DNA from: Arsukibacterium indicum
GTDB lineage: Bacteria > Pseudomonadota > Gammaproteobacteria > Enterobacterales > Alteromonadaceae
DNA length: 64,000 nucleotides
NCBI RefSeq assembly: GCF_019100565.1
Contig: NZ_JAHRID010000002.1
Coordinates: forward strand, 1-64,000
Direction of reading: 5' to 3'
Shown: one piece after another, positions 46,293-56,378 of the stretch
Layout of the letters: each line of letters starts with the position of its first letter
How positions within the stretch are numbered: the first letter of the stretch is position 1
Position numbers and translations under genes: made by a program
The notes under the pieces: generated by a model
What the model saw: the letters and a program-made list of their open reading frames with translations, nothing else
Database searches by the model: none
What the model was told of the DNA's origin: nothing

Positions 46293-46487
46293 ATGAATAA
46301 AATTATTGGTTTAGCGTTAATAGTTGTGGGTGCGGTGCTACTTTATTTTGGTTACAACGCTTATAACTCAGCAGCATCTGAGGTTAGCGAGTTTGTTACA
46401 GGCAGCCCAACCGACAATGCAGTCTGGTATCTGGTGGGTGGTGGCCTGGCGGCCATTATTGGCTTAGGTGTGCTGTTTAAAAAATAA
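46293..46487 (+). CDS. DUF3185 small membrane protein
   Basis: From ATG 46293 (AAGGAG 7 bases upstream) the product has 64 residues and two helices (about 3-20 and 42-60) around a polar loop (NSAASEVSEFVTGSPTDNA). The pattern GxxLIVVGAVLLYFGYNAYNS and the GGGLAAIIGLGVLF tail match DUF3185, an uncharacterised inner-membrane family. Confidence 0.85.
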   Translation: MNKIIGLALIVVGAVLLYFGYNAYNSAASEVSEFVTGSPTDNAVWYLVGGGLAAIIGLGVLFKK

Positions 46488-46505
46488 CCCCAGCGTTAAT
46501 TTTAT

Positions 46506-46542
46506 AATAATAGAGGCCACGACTGTGGCCTCTATTATTTGC
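46506..46542. terminator. Bidirectional terminator between the DUF3185 gene and glnS
   Basis: A perfect 15-bp stem (AATAATAGAGGCCAC 46506-46520, GTGGCCTCTATTATT 46525-46539) with a GACT loop lies between two convergent genes. Confidence 0.85.
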
Positions 46543-46557
46543 AACGAAGAGTAAAGT

Positions 46558-48222
46558 TTACTCCTCCGACTTACCCCAGCTATCACGCAAGCCTACAGTG
46601 CGGTTAAACACCAGCTTGTCGGCAGCCGAGTCGCGGTCAGCACAGTAGTAACCTTCCCGTTCAAACTGATACGCCTGCTCCACTTTCGCCGCTGCCAGTG
46701 ATGGCTCAGCAAAACCGTATTTAACCACCAGCGACTCAGGGTTAATTACCGTCAGGAAATCTTCAGCCGCTGCCGGGTTGGCCTCACTGAACAAGCGGTC
46801 ATACACCCGAAACTCTGCCGGGATAGCATTGGCCGCTTCCACCCAGTGAATAACGCCACGCACTTTGCGGCCATCTGCCGGGTTTTCGCCAAGGGTTTCT
46901 GGCAAGTAGCTACATTTTAACTCTACAATATTACCGTCCGCGTCTTTCACTGCTTCATCAGCATGAATAACATAAGCATTGCGCAACCGGACATCCCCAT
47001 TTAATACCAGCCGCTTGTACTTTTTATTTGCCTCTTCCCGAAAATCAGCCTGGTCAATATACACCACCGGGCCAAATGGCAGTTTACGGCTACCCATGCT
47101 TTCATCTTTCGGATGATTAGGCGATTCAAGCCATTCAATACCGTCTGCAGGGTAATTGGTTATCGTCACTTTAAGCGGATCCAATACCGCCATGGCCCGT
47201 GGCGCAGCAGCATCTAAATCTTCCCGGATACAGGCCTCGAGCGCACTCATTTCAATCACGTTATCTTGCTTGGTTACGCCAATGCGCTTAGCAAATTCCC
47301 GAATGGCTGCCGGGGTATAACCGCGACGGCGCAAACCGGCAATGGTCGGCATCCGTGGATCGTCCCAGCCTGTTACCACTTTCTGCTCTACCAAAGTTTG
47401 CAGTTTACGCTTACTCATCACCGCATATTCAAGATTTAAGCGGGAGAATTCAATTTGCTGTGGATGGCAATTAATGCTGATGTTATCAAGGATCCAGTCA
47501 TATAAACGACGGTTGTCCTGAAACTCCAGCGTACATAGCGAATGGGTAATACCTTCCAGCGCGTCCGAAATACAGTGAGTAAAATCGTACATCGGATAAA
47601 TGCACCATTTGTCACCGGTTTGGTGATGGTGGGCAAACTTAACCCGGTAGATTACCGGATCCCGCATGCACATAAAGCTGGAGCTCATATCAATTTTAGC
47701 GCGTAAAGAACACTCGCCTTCTTTAAAGCCGCCGGCCCGCATTTTGGCGAACAACGCCAGGTTTTCTTCAACAGAGGTATCCCGGGTCGGACTGTTTTTA
47801 CCAGGCTGGGTTAAATTGCCACGATACTCGCGCATCTGCTCGTTATTAAGAAAACAAACATAGGCCAGCCCCTTGCTGATTAACTCCACCGCGAAATCAT
47901 GCAACGCATCAAAGTAATCGGAAGAATAGCGGACATTACCATTCCATTGAAAACCTAACCAGTTAACGTCCTGCTGGATTGAGTTAACAAAATCGATGTT
48001 TTCTTTTTCAGGGTTAGTATCGTCAAACCTTAAATTACATTGGCCCTGATAATCTTCAGCAATACCAAAATTTAAACAGATAGACTTGGCATGGCCAATA
48101 TGTAAAAAGCCATTAGGCTCAGGTGGAAAACGGGTCTGTACCGCATTATGTTTGCCACTGGCCAGGTCGGCATCAATAATTTGCCGGATAAAATTGCTGG
48201 GGCGATGTTCAACGTCCGCCAT
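46558..48222 (-). CDS. glnS: Glutaminyl-tRNA synthetase
   Basis: GlnRS charges tRNA(Gln). The 554-residue class I synthetase has the HIGH motif ([15 protein letters not shown], about 32-46) and the KMSKS-equivalent VMSKRKL (about 266-272), with a C-terminal two-barrel anticodon-binding region ending in [13 protein letters not shown]. Length and motifs match the E. coli enzyme. Confidence 0.97.
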   Translation of the reverse strand: MADVEHRPSNFIRQIIDADLASGKHNAVQTRFPPEPNGFLHIGHAKSICLNFGIAEDYQGQCNLRFDDTNPEKENIDFVNSIQQDVNWLGFQWNGNVRYSSDYFDALHDFAVELISKGLAYVCFLNNEQMREYRGNLTQPGKNSPTRDTSVEENLALFAKMRAGGFKEGECSLRAKIDMSSSFMCMRDPVIYRVKFAHHHQTGDKWCIYPMYDFTHCISDALEGITHSLCTLEFQDNRRLYDWILDNISINCHPQQIEFSRLNLEYAVMSKRKLQTLVEQKVVTGWDDPRMPTIAGLRRRGYTPAAIREFAKRIGVTKQDNVIEMSALEACIREDLDAAAPRAMAVLDPLKVTITNYPADGIEWLESPNHPKDESMGSRKLPFGPVVYIDQADFREEANKKYKRLVLNGDVRLRNAYVIHADEAVKDADGNIVELKCSYLPETLGENPADGRKVRGVIHWVEAANAIPAEFRVYDRLFSEANPAAAEDFLTVINPESLVVKYGFAEPSLAAAKVEQAYQFEREGYYCADRDSAADKLVFNRTVGLRDSWGKSEE

Positions 48223-48352
48223 AATGAAAAATGTCCTTGTTAATACAAATAATGATAACCAGAATGGCCGGCATTATAACACTGCTGCAGGCAGTAGCTA
48301 TTGCCTGTCAGTAAAAAACCAGCCATTGTGCTTATGTAAGCTTAATTCAGAG

Positions 48353-49987
48353 TTACACCCAGCCTCTGGGTTTGGATGCTGTAGGGTACTCTGGCATACC
48401 CAACACCCGGTTTAACCAGATAGCATGCGGTGGCAGTTTTTGCCGGGCCATTTGCAGGCGCTGAATAATGGCAGGATGCACACCGGTAGGCGGTAAATCA
48501 GGGCCGTAGCGCTGCCGACATTCGTCTTCAAGAAAGCCCATACCATATAGAATACATTCGTAACTTTCATGATTCCATAAACCGCCGGTGTCAACTGCAG
48601 CCCGGCTATCGGCTGAGGGCAATGGCTGAATTTCTGTAGCCGATGTTGCCATACCCGGATACCATTGGTCCTGAAAATCATGGGCACTGGGTGGTTTAAT
48701 CCGCCAGAACGCCAGTTTTGCTTTTAACCGCTCGGTGATCCGCTCTGGTTTTTGTACTTCCCGCCAGAATGCGGTGTCGGTGCGTTTCGTCATGCAGTAA
48801 TGCATATTAATGAAATCAAGAATTTCATAAAAACGATTGGCCATTAATCTATTGTAACGCCCCGCCAATACCTCCATATCCTGATCATCGAAAGGAAAAT
48901 GCTCTGCCAGTAACACCGCCCCTAAATCACTCAGGTATAAACCGGTAGATTCAAGCGGCTCGATAAAGCCGCCGGATAAGCCAATGGCCACGCAATTGCC
49001 CCGCCAGTTCCCCTGACGCCGACCAACTTTAAAATCAACAAATCTGGCCTGCAAATGCTCAGTACCCGCCCCCTGATACGCGCGCATCTCCTGCTCTGCC
49101 TGCTCTTTGCTGATAAACTGACTGGAGTGGACATAGCCAACTGAGCGTTGGTTTTGCATGGGGATATCCCAAATCCAGCCTGCCGAGAGCGCTGTAGCTG
49201 TGGTGTATGGTCTTACCATACCGGGGTAAAATTGATCATAAGGTAAGTGCATGGTTACGGCCCGATCACACAGCAACCACTGTGAGCAATCTTCAAAGCC
49301 AACATTCAGCTTTTCTTCAATCAGCTTGGCTTTAAAGCCGGTACAATCGACGAATAAATCGGCTGTTATCCGCTGCTGCTGATCGGTGTTAACAGCAACA
49401 ATTTTATCACTCCCCTGCATCTCAACATCAGCTAAATTCGCCAGGGTGTGCACCACACCGCGGGCGACAGAGAAATCACGCAGGTAATCAGCAAATTTCT
49501 GAGCATTCATATGGTAGGCATAGTTTAAACGCGACCCCATATCCCACTTACCCAACATTAGTGGCGCCAGGCCCATCTCACAAATAATCGGTTGCGCCGA
49601 GCACGTTTCCATAAAAGGGATGCTGCGATCACTTTTCAGCCAGTCACTACCCGCTCTGTCGATAGGCTGCACCCGCATGCTGGTAAAAGGATGATGATAA
49701 AAGCTGTTGTCATTATGTACCCAGTTACAATACTTAATTGACTGTTTAAAGGTGGCGTCCGTGGCCTGCATAAACTCCCGCTCATCGACCCCAACTACCG
49801 CTAACAGATGACGCATTGACGGAATGGTAGCTTCACCTACCGAAATCCGCGGAATGTCGGGCGATTCCAGCAATTCAATCTGCACGTTCTGCTCTGTGCC
49901 CTGCTTGTTCAGTGCCCCATTCAGATAGGCTGCCGTCATCCAGCCGGCCGAGCCACCACCGACAATCAGTACTTTACGTTGTTGCAT
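48353..49987 (-). CDS. Flavin-dependent tryptophan-halogenase-family protein
   Basis: The 544-residue protein has the FAD-binding GGGSAGW (10-16), the conserved Lys81 (ATFKQSIKY), equivalent to the catalytic lysine of PrnA, and the halogenase signature WIWDIP (271-276). It is therefore a likely intact FADH2-dependent chlorinase or brominase. Members encoded beside TonB-dependent receptors in Alteromonadales, Caulobacterales and Xanthomonas form a separate clade whose natural substrates are mostly unknown; some brominate indole in vitro. GGAAG precedes the ATG at 49987. No flavin reductase gene is nearby. Confidence 0.9.
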   Translation of the reverse strand: MQQRKVLIVGGGSAGWMTAAYLNGALNKQGTEQNVQIELLESPDIPRISVGEATIPSMRHLLAVVGVDEREFMQATDATFKQSIKYCNWVHNDNSFYHHPFTSMRVQPIDRAGSDWLKSDRSIPFMETCSAQPIICEMGLAPLMLGKWDMGSRLNYAYHMNAQKFADYLRDFSVARGVVHTLANLADVEMQGSDKIVAVNTDQQQRITADLFVDCTGFKAKLIEEKLNVGFEDCSQWLLCDRAVTMHLPYDQFYPGMVRPYTTATALSAGWIWDIPMQNQRSVGYVHSSQFISKEQAEQEMRAYQGAGTEHLQARFVDFKVGRRQGNWRGNCVAIGLSGGFIEPLESTGLYLSDLGAVLLAEHFPFDDQDMEVLAGRYNRLMANRFYEILDFINMHYCMTKRTDTAFWREVQKPERITERLKAKLAFWRIKPPSAHDFQDQWYPGMATSATEIQPLPSADSRAAVDTGGLWNHESYECILYGMGFLEDECRQRYGPDLPPTGVHPAIIQRLQMARQKLPPHAIWLNRVLGMPEYPTASKPRGWV

Positions 49988-50020
49988 TAAGGCTTCCACC
50001 ACATATTGCGTTTTATAATT

Positions 50021-50809
50021 TTAATAGTAACCCAGTAACCGGCGTAAACCAGGTGCCGCATATTCTACTAGCTGCTTTTGCATATCAGGTAATACTGAAG
50101 GTAACTCTACTTTTTGCCCGGCCAGATTTTCACGATAAGTACCACTTTGCTCCTTATCAGCACCCGCTAGCACCCGCTCCCGCCAGTCTGCTGGCAATTC
50201 GGCTAAGCCCAATGGTTGCAATAAATCCAAAAAAAAGGCTTCAGCCTGCGGCGTGTCCAGTTTTTTCAGATGGCTAATCACATCTTCAAAACGAACTAGC
50301 TTACTGCCGGTGCCCAGCCAGGCCACCGCGTTATGGGTATAAATTTCATTCAGGGTTGGCGCTTTCTGATAAATACCAAAAATCATCATATTCAGCATTT
50401 GCTCTATCGATACTTTGCCGTCTTTTAAATGATCCATTGAACCCTGAAAAGTATCAGACAGAAAAAAACGGGCGCGGGCCAGCACCCAGTCGTACGGGTC
50501 ACGCACTATAACCAGCTGCCTGACATGTTTCAGGGCAATGGCTGAGCTGTCTGAGAATAATAAATGGCCCCAGCTAAGCTTTGGCTGACTGGCGCTGAAG
50601 GCGGCCAGATGTTGTTGTAATATCGGGATCTGAATAAATTGCTGATCATACTGCTGCGCCACCGGCACAAACATTCTGAAGATATTTTTAAGCAGGTGCG
50701 TACCGCATTTTGGCACTGAATTCAGAAAAACCGGCTGCTTAAGCTCAGACTGCTGATAGTTAGCATTAATATCATTTAGCGTGTCAGGTTTAGCGCGGAT
50801 CGTAGGCAT
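50021..50809 (-). CDS. Sulfotransferase-like protein
   Basis: The 262-residue protein carries the PAPS-binding 5'-phosphosulfate loop SVPKCGTHLLKNI (31-43) and the 3'-phosphate motif IVRDPYDWVLARARFF (about 98-113), the two hallmarks of sulfotransferases. The acceptor is unknown. It is 33 bases upstream of the halogenase gene on the same strand and so likely co-transcribed. PKCGTH instead of the more usual PKSGTT is within family variation. Proteins of this type modify small molecules, glycans or tyrosines. Confidence 0.85.
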   Translation of the reverse strand: MPTIRAKPDTLNDINANYQQSELKQPVFLNSVPKCGTHLLKNIFRMFVPVAQQYDQQFIQIPILQQHLAAFSASQPKLSWGHLLFSDSSAIALKHVRQLVIVRDPYDWVLARARFFLSDTFQGSMDHLKDGKVSIEQMLNMMIFGIYQKAPTLNEIYTHNAVAWLGTGSKLVRFEDVISHLKKLDTPQAEAFFLDLLQPLGLAELPADWRERVLAGADKEQSGTYRENLAGQKVELPSVLPDMQKQLVEYAAPGLRRLLGYY

Positions 50810-50938
50810 GTGACTCTCTTTATATTGTTCTGTGGATATTTTTGATAACCAATGGAAAACTGCCAGGTTGCAAAAAACGCAACTAAGCGCTCAATGCATT
50901 ACTATGGTTTTACCTCGTTTTTAGCTGCTATGTAAATA

Positions 50939-50966
50939 AAAATGCCGACATTAGCCGGCATTTTTT
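50939..50966. terminator. Terminator of the TonB-dependent receptor gene
   Basis: AAAATGCCG (50939-50947) and CGGCATTTT (50956-50964) form a 9-bp stem. On the minus strand it ends TTTTTATTT. It separates the receptor from the sulfotransferase/halogenase pair, which therefore needs its own promoter in 50810-50938. Confidence 0.85.
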
Positions 50967-50985
50967 AGTATTGACTGCTGCAAAT

Positions 50986-53958
50986 TTAGAACTCGTAAGA
51001 GACGTTCATAAATAAACGGCGGCCTAACCAGTCATACTGGCTGTAGAAAGCAGAGGTACCTAAGCGGGTAACACCACCAATGGCACTGACTTTTGGTGGC
51101 TCTTTATCAAAGGCATTGGCCACACCAAAGGTGAAATCAACACCTGCATCGCGGAAGTCTTTGGTTACCGAGAATGCGTGATAAATAATCGCATCAGAGT
51201 GTAATACCAGCTTAACTTCATCGCCACGGTATGAACCGGTGTCACGATACTCGCCCTGACCATAACGGGTGTAGTTTGACACTTCGCCGGTGTAACGGGC
51301 AGTCCAGTTAAAGGTCCAGTCTTCGTAATCCAGCGCTACCATCAGGTTGCCGACATCTTTCGGACTACCAAACTCACCGGTCCGATCGATTGAGTCACTG
51401 GTGGCGAATAGCTGCTGTGACGCTTCTAACTGCCGGGTATGCTGATAGGTAGCAGTTAACTGACCAATCGGCGTATCTGTGCTATAGCCTACCTGGAAAT
51501 CAATACCGCGGTTAACCTGGGTTGCGATATTCAGATAACCACCACGTACATCGGTGATCCGTAAATCGGTCGGGTCACGGTCAAACTGAGTACATAACGG
51601 CTCGGTGCTGAATGTTTCTGAAACATAACAGTTACCAACAATCTGGCCGGCAGATAAGTTAGTTACCTCACCGGTAATCTCGATATTAAAATAATCGATT
51701 GACGCACTAACATTATGATCAGTGAACTCAGGGATCCAAACCAAACCGATGGTTTTGGCAACGGAGGTTTCAGCCTCCAACTGACCAGCACCACCACCTG
51801 TGGTAACGGTTGCAGAAATTGCACCACCACCGAAATCAGCCGGTATACCGTCAGCCGCACAGTTATCAGCGACGATTTCGCTGGTCGTACCTGCTGCTAA
51901 GCCATCACCCCAGTTGATACAAGGGTCAATAGCCCGCTGACCAACAAAGCTGGTTTGGTTATTAAGATACAGTTCAAACAAAGCTGGTGAACGGAACGAC
52001 GTACCACGCGATGCCCGCAGACGGAAACCCTGACCAATTTGCCAGTTTACACCGGCTTTATAGGTGTAATCACTACCATAAGATGATACATCGGTATAAC
52101 GACCAGACACATTGAAATCCAAAGACTCAACCAATGGCATATCGCGCAGGAACGGGATCTGAATTTCAGTATATACCGCCCTGGTATTGTGCTTACCTTC
52201 GGTAATACCGGCTGAGGTCTGACCCCAGGTATTGGCCCGTAAGGTTTCTACGCCTGGGGTATCTTTAATGGAATCACGCTGATAGCTGGCACCTACCACC
52301 AAGCCGATAGGACCTGCCGGTAATTCAAACAAATCACCTGTAATATAACCTTCCAGTGATTGCTGTTTATAAACGGTATTACCGGTTTGCTCGCCAAACA
52401 GGAAATCACGCACTTCACCGGTAATATTACCAGCCAGGAACTGCGGGTCTAACCAGGGCACATCAACACAAGGTACGCCACGTATCGGGGTTACTTCGCC
52501 AACGCAAGAGCCTGAAGCAAAGTTATAAGGTGAAATCGCATCTTCATAAATTAATTGAGACTGATAATCACCATCACTATGGCTATCCTGAAACGCCAAA
52601 TCCCAGAACCAGTTACCAAAGTCACCATTTAAGCCCAGAACAAAACGACGGTAATCAACTGTTACCTCACCGCCTGAATGGTCGGTAATAGCAGTTGGAC
52701 TTAACCACTGAGCACCGGTCCAGCCAGCACTTAACGGGTCACCGGCGAAGAAGTCCTCATTATATTTGTAACTCCAGAACTGACGGTAGCCGTTAGTCGT
52801 GGTGGTACGACGGTTTAATAACGCCTCACCGTATAACATAACACTGTCGCTTAGTTCATAATCACCTGAAGCATAAGCAGTAATCAGCTCATTTTCCGGA
52901 ATTAAAGTCTCAAGGTCCTGGAATGGATGGTCAGCGTTGGTAACAGCGTCAGAAGCACGGTCATAAGCAACCGGGAACCAGCCCGGCGGAGTAACCATAA
53001 AGTCAGGATTAGATGGATCGGTTGCAAAACCCGGAATATAATTTGCTAAGTCACCATCATAATCAAACTGGGCTTTGGCACCAGCCGGTACGTTACCGCC
53101 ATCACCCTGGTAGTCATACAACCAGACATGGCCCCATAATAAATCGTTACAGTGGTAACTGCCCGTACGCGGATCTATCGGGTCTGCCCGCTCACCGCTT
53201 GCCGGGTCAAAATAATAGCGCTCAGCACAATTAAAGAAGCTACGCTGGCCCTGGGCTAATTCTTGTTGCTTTTTATAATCACCTACTACCCGGAACGAAC
53301 CGCGGCCAAAAGTCCGGCCATAAGTCGCATTTAACTGATAGTTTTCACCGCCGCTTTCGCTTGGTTGTGAGGTGTTAAAGTTAACTGAACTCTCATCACC
53401 TTTTTTGGTAATAATATTAATAACACCGGCAACAGCGTCAGAACCATATAATGATGATGCACCGTCTTTTAAGATTTCAATCCGGTCAATGGCTGATAAC
53501 GGTAATACGTTCGGGTCAAACGATGATACCTGACCACGGGTACCAGCCGGGCCTGCCCGACGACCATTTAACAACACCAGAGTACGGTTAGCACCTAAGC
53601 CCCGTAATGAAATGCTTTCTGAACCGGTACCACCCTCAGTAACAAAAGCAGTAGAGGCTGCAGCCGTGATCTGGTTTGAACCAGCGGCCACGGTTGAGTT
53701 ACGTAATAACTCACCCAGGTTACTGATACCCTGGCTGGCAGCAGCACTGGCATTTATTATTTCAATAGGCGCAGCCTGATCCAGACCATCATTACGGATA
53801 CGTGAACCGACTACCTGAATGCGTTCGGTTTTCTCTTCGGCTTTTTCTGTTTCATCGTTTTGCTGCTGCGCTTGCAGACTAAACATTGATGAGGCCAGCA
53901 CACAGCTGACAGCCAATGCCAGTGGTTTTTTCCTGGTTATTGGAGCAAAGTTTTTCAT
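50986..53958 (-). CDS. TonB-dependent outer-membrane receptor
   Basis: The 990-residue precursor has a signal peptide (cleaved near LQAQQ, residue 30), a TonB-box-like RIQVVGSRI (about 46-54), a plug domain (about 55-170, with LRGLGANRTLVLLNGRRAG and IEILKDGASSLYGSDAVAGVINIITKK), and a 22-strand barrel ending in the outer-membrane phenylalanine (NVSYEF). The plug is of the large Alteromonadales/Caulobacter type used for carbohydrates, peptides and other non-siderophore ligands. I see no Fur box upstream. Substrate unknown; the halogenase and sulfotransferase neighbours hint at a shared target. Confidence 0.93.
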   Translation of the reverse strand: MKNFAPITRKKPLALAVSCVLASSMFSLQAQQQNDETEKAEEKTERIQVVGSRIRNDGLDQAAPIEIINASAAASQGISNLGELLRNSTVAAGSNQITAAASTAFVTEGGTGSESISLRGLGANRTLVLLNGRRAGPAGTRGQVSSFDPNVLPLSAIDRIEILKDGASSLYGSDAVAGVINIITKKGDESSVNFNTSQPSESGGENYQLNATYGRTFGRGSFRVVGDYKKQQELAQGQRSFFNCAERYYFDPASGERADPIDPRTGSYHCNDLLWGHVWLYDYQGDGGNVPAGAKAQFDYDGDLANYIPGFATDPSNPDFMVTPPGWFPVAYDRASDAVTNADHPFQDLETLIPENELITAYASGDYELSDSVMLYGEALLNRRTTTTNGYRQFWSYKYNEDFFAGDPLSAGWTGAQWLSPTAITDHSGGEVTVDYRRFVLGLNGDFGNWFWDLAFQDSHSDGDYQSQLIYEDAISPYNFASGSCVGEVTPIRGVPCVDVPWLDPQFLAGNITGEVRDFLFGEQTGNTVYKQQSLEGYITGDLFELPAGPIGLVVGASYQRDSIKDTPGVETLRANTWGQTSAGITEGKHNTRAVYTEIQIPFLRDMPLVESLDFNVSGRYTDVSSYGSDYTYKAGVNWQIGQGFRLRASRGTSFRSPALFELYLNNQTSFVGQRAIDPCINWGDGLAAGTTSEIVADNCAADGIPADFGGGAISATVTTGGGAGQLEAETSVAKTIGLVWIPEFTDHNVSASIDYFNIEITGEVTNLSAGQIVGNCYVSETFSTEPLCTQFDRDPTDLRITDVRGGYLNIATQVNRGIDFQVGYSTDTPIGQLTATYQHTRQLEASQQLFATSDSIDRTGEFGSPKDVGNLMVALDYEDWTFNWTARYTGEVSNYTRYGQGEYRDTGSYRGDEVKLVLHSDAIIYHAFSVTKDFRDAGVDFTFGVANAFDKEPPKVSAIGGVTRLGTSAFYSQYDWLGRRLFMNVSYEF

Positions 53959-54132
53959 ATGAGCTTCCTGAATGGTTTTTTATTATATTGCGCGCTGCCC
54001 GATGACAATACCACACTGTCAAAGTTCAACGACTTCGGGATCTATACTAGTGTCTGAAAAATGAATTGCAATGAAAAATGTGTGTTTACCGCGAATTTAC
54101 GCTAATTGGTCGCTGGTTCAGTCCGATTAACT

Positions 54133-54160
54133 AAAAAACCGCCTGCTGGCGGTTTTTTTT
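54133..54160 (-). terminator. Terminator after sucD
   Basis: CCGCC and GGCGG (54139-54152) form a hairpin with flanking A and T runs that extend the stem to 11 bp. It lies 30 bases after the sucD stop and should end the TCA transcript. Confidence 0.88.
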
Positions 54161-54181
54161 AGTTAAGACCTTACTGGCTAT

Positions 54182-55054
54182 TTACCAGCCGGTAACTTCT
54201 TTCAGTGCCTGGCCGATATCTGCCAGGCTTTTAACGGTTTTAACACCGGCATCTTCCAGTGCTGCAAACTTTTCAGCTGCAGTACCTTTACCACCAGAGA
54301 TAATAGCGCCGGCGTGGCCCATCCGCTTACCTGCTGGTGCGGTAACACCAGCAATGTAAGACACGACTGGCTTGGTTACGTGCTCTTTGATATAAGCTGC
54401 AGCTTCTTCTTCAGCAGAACCGCCTATTTCACCGATCATAACGATGGCTTCAGTTTTCGGGTCTTCCTGGAACAGCTTCAGAATATCAATAAAGTTAGAA
54501 CCCGGGATTGGATCGCCACCAATACCAACACAGGTTGACTGGCCAAAACCGTGATCAGTCGTTTGCTTAACGGCTTCGTAAGTCAATGTGCCTGAACGGG
54601 ATACAATACCTACCCGGCCTGGCTTATGAATGTGACCTGGCATAATACCGATTTTACATTCACCTGGTGTAATAACGCCCGGACAGTTAGGGCCGATTAA
54701 GGTAACGCCTAATTCATCACACTTAACTTTGGCATCCAGCATGTCCAGCGTAGGAATACCTTCTGTAATACAAACAATTAACTGAATACCGCTGTTTGCC
54801 GCTTCCAGAATGGAGTCTTTACAGAAAGGTGCAGGTACGTAAATTACAGATGCAGTAGCACCGGTAGCATCAACCGCTTCCTGAACAGTGTTGAAAACTG
54901 GCAGGCCCAGGTGAGTCTGGCCGCCTTTACCCGGCGTTACACCACCAACCATTTTGGTACCGTAGGCAATAGCCTGCTCAGAGTGAAAAGTACCCTGAGC
55001 ACCGGTGAAACCCTGACAAATTACTTTGGTGTCTTTATTAATTAATACGCTCAT
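54182..55054 (-). CDS. sucD: Succinyl-CoA synthetase alpha subunit
   Basis: SucD with SucC interconverts succinyl-CoA and succinate with ATP formation. The 290-residue subunit has the CoA-binding Rossmann part ([16 protein letters not shown], about 14-29) and the phospho-histidine His247 in [12 protein letters not shown]. It follows sucC by 10 bases. Confidence 0.97.
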   Translation of the reverse strand: MSVLINKDTKVICQGFTGAQGTFHSEQAIAYGTKMVGGVTPGKGGQTHLGLPVFNTVQEAVDATGATASVIYVPAPFCKDSILEAANSGIQLIVCITEGIPTLDMLDAKVKCDELGVTLIGPNCPGVITPGECKIGIMPGHIHKPGRVGIVSRSGTLTYEAVKQTTDHGFGQSTCVGIGGDPIPGSNFIDILKLFQEDPKTEAIVMIGEIGGSAEEEAAAYIKEHVTKPVVSYIAGVTAPAGKRMGHAGAIISGGKGTAAEKFAALEDAGVKTVKSLADIGQALKEVTGW

Positions 55055-55064
55055 TACTTACCCC

Positions 55065-56231
55065 TTATGCCTTAGCCGCTGCTGCAACCACTTGCTTGGC
55101 AGCACTGGTCAGGTCTGTGTCAGCGATGATATTCAGGCCGCTTTCAGACAGCACTTTAGCACCCAATTCTGCGTTGTTACCTTGCAGGCGAACAACAACT
55201 GGTACCTTAACGCCAACTTCTTTCACTGCGCCGATTACGCCTTCAGCGATCATGTCACAACGCACGATACCACCGAAGATGTTGATGAATACGGCTTTAA
55301 CAGCATCATCAGACAGGATAATTTTAAATGCTTCAACCACGCGCTCTTTGGTCGCGCCGCCGCCAACATCCAGGAAGTTAGCTGGCTTACCACCATGCAG
55401 TTTAACGATGTCCATGGTACCCATCGCCAGGCCGGCACCGTTTACCATACAACCAATATCACCACCTAAGGCAACATAGTTCAGCTCCCATGATGCAGCG
55501 TGTGCTTCACGTGGATCTTCCTGCGACGGGTCCTGCATTTCTTTTAATTCAGGGTGACGGTACAAAGCGTTGCCATCGATAACCAGTTTGGCATCTAAGC
55601 AGTGTAAGTCGCCTGCCGGGGTAATAACCAGCGGGTTTACTTCTAACAACGCCAGATCTTTTTCCTGGAACAGTTTTGCTAAACCCATAAAGATTTTAAC
55701 GAACTGGTTAATTTGTTTACCTTCCAGCCCTAATTTAAAGGCAAGGTCACGGCCCTGATATGGCTGAGCACCCACTAACGGGTCGATAGCCGCTTTCAGA
55801 ATTTTTTCCGGCGTTTCGTGGGCAACAGTTTCAATTTCCACGCCACCTTCAGTTGATGCCATAAATACAATACGACGCGAAGCGCGATCAACTACTGCAC
55901 CTAAATACAACTCCTGCGCAATGTCAGTACAAGGTTCAACCAGGATACGGCTAACCGGCTGACCTTTTTCGTCAGTCTGGTAGGTTACCAGGTTCTTGCC
56001 TAGCCATTTTTCTGCGAAGGCTTTGATGTCTTCTTTGCTTTTCACCAGCTTCACACCGCCCGCTTTACCGCGACCACCAGCGTGAACCTGAGCTTTGACA
56101 ACAAACATATCGCCGCCGATTTTATCTGCAGCTGCTACCGCTTCTTCTACAGTAGCTGCGGCGATGCCTTTAGATACAGGCAAACCATATTGGGCAAACA
56201 GTTGCTTACCCTGATACTCGTGCAAATTCAT
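55065..56231 (-). CDS. sucC: Succinyl-CoA synthetase beta subunit
   Basis: The 388-residue subunit holds the ATP-grasp domain ([20 protein letters not shown] start; [17 protein letters not shown], about 46-62) and the C-terminal CoA-ligase half ([28 protein letters not shown]). Length and motifs fit the family. A hairpin terminator separates it from sucB, so sucCD may be partly independent. Confidence 0.97.
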   Translation of the reverse strand: MNLHEYQGKQLFAQYGLPVSKGIAAATVEEAVAAADKIGGDMFVVKAQVHAGGRGKAGGVKLVKSKEDIKAFAEKWLGKNLVTYQTDEKGQPVSRILVEPCTDIAQELYLGAVVDRASRRIVFMASTEGGVEIETVAHETPEKILKAAIDPLVGAQPYQGRDLAFKLGLEGKQINQFVKIFMGLAKLFQEKDLALLEVNPLVITPAGDLHCLDAKLVIDGNALYRHPELKEMQDPSQEDPREAHAASWELNYVALGGDIGCMVNGAGLAMGTMDIVKLHGGKPANFLDVGGGATKERVVEAFKIILSDDAVKAVFINIFGGIVRCDMIAEGVIGAVKEVGVKVPVVVRLQGNNAELGAKVLSESGLNIIADTDLTSAAKQVVAAAAKA

Positions 56232-56326
56232 GGCTATTTTCCGTTCATTTGAATATGGAAGCTGCCCGTTATGGTGCAGCCTGATGTTTCGATCGGCGCA
56301 TATTATAGTGCCAACCGGCGAAATAC

Positions 56327-56358
56327 AAAATGCTGTTGTCGCGAAACAACAGCATTTT
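56327..56358 (-). terminator. Terminator or attenuator between sucB and sucC
   Basis: AAAATGCTGTTGT (56327-56339) and ACAACAGCATTTT (56346-56358) form a perfect 13-bp stem with a CGCGAA loop, 21 bases after the sucB stop. Confidence 0.8.
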
Positions 56359-56378
56359 TGTGCACTTTTTCTGAATAA

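Noticed and set aside
53959-54132. Fur-box search upstream of the TonB receptor
   Set aside because: No recognisable 19-bp Fur palindrome was seen, so iron control is not claimed.
55026-55469. 147-codon plus-strand frame opposite sucC
   Set aside because: Shadow of a highly conserved gene; no ribosome site and no known domain.
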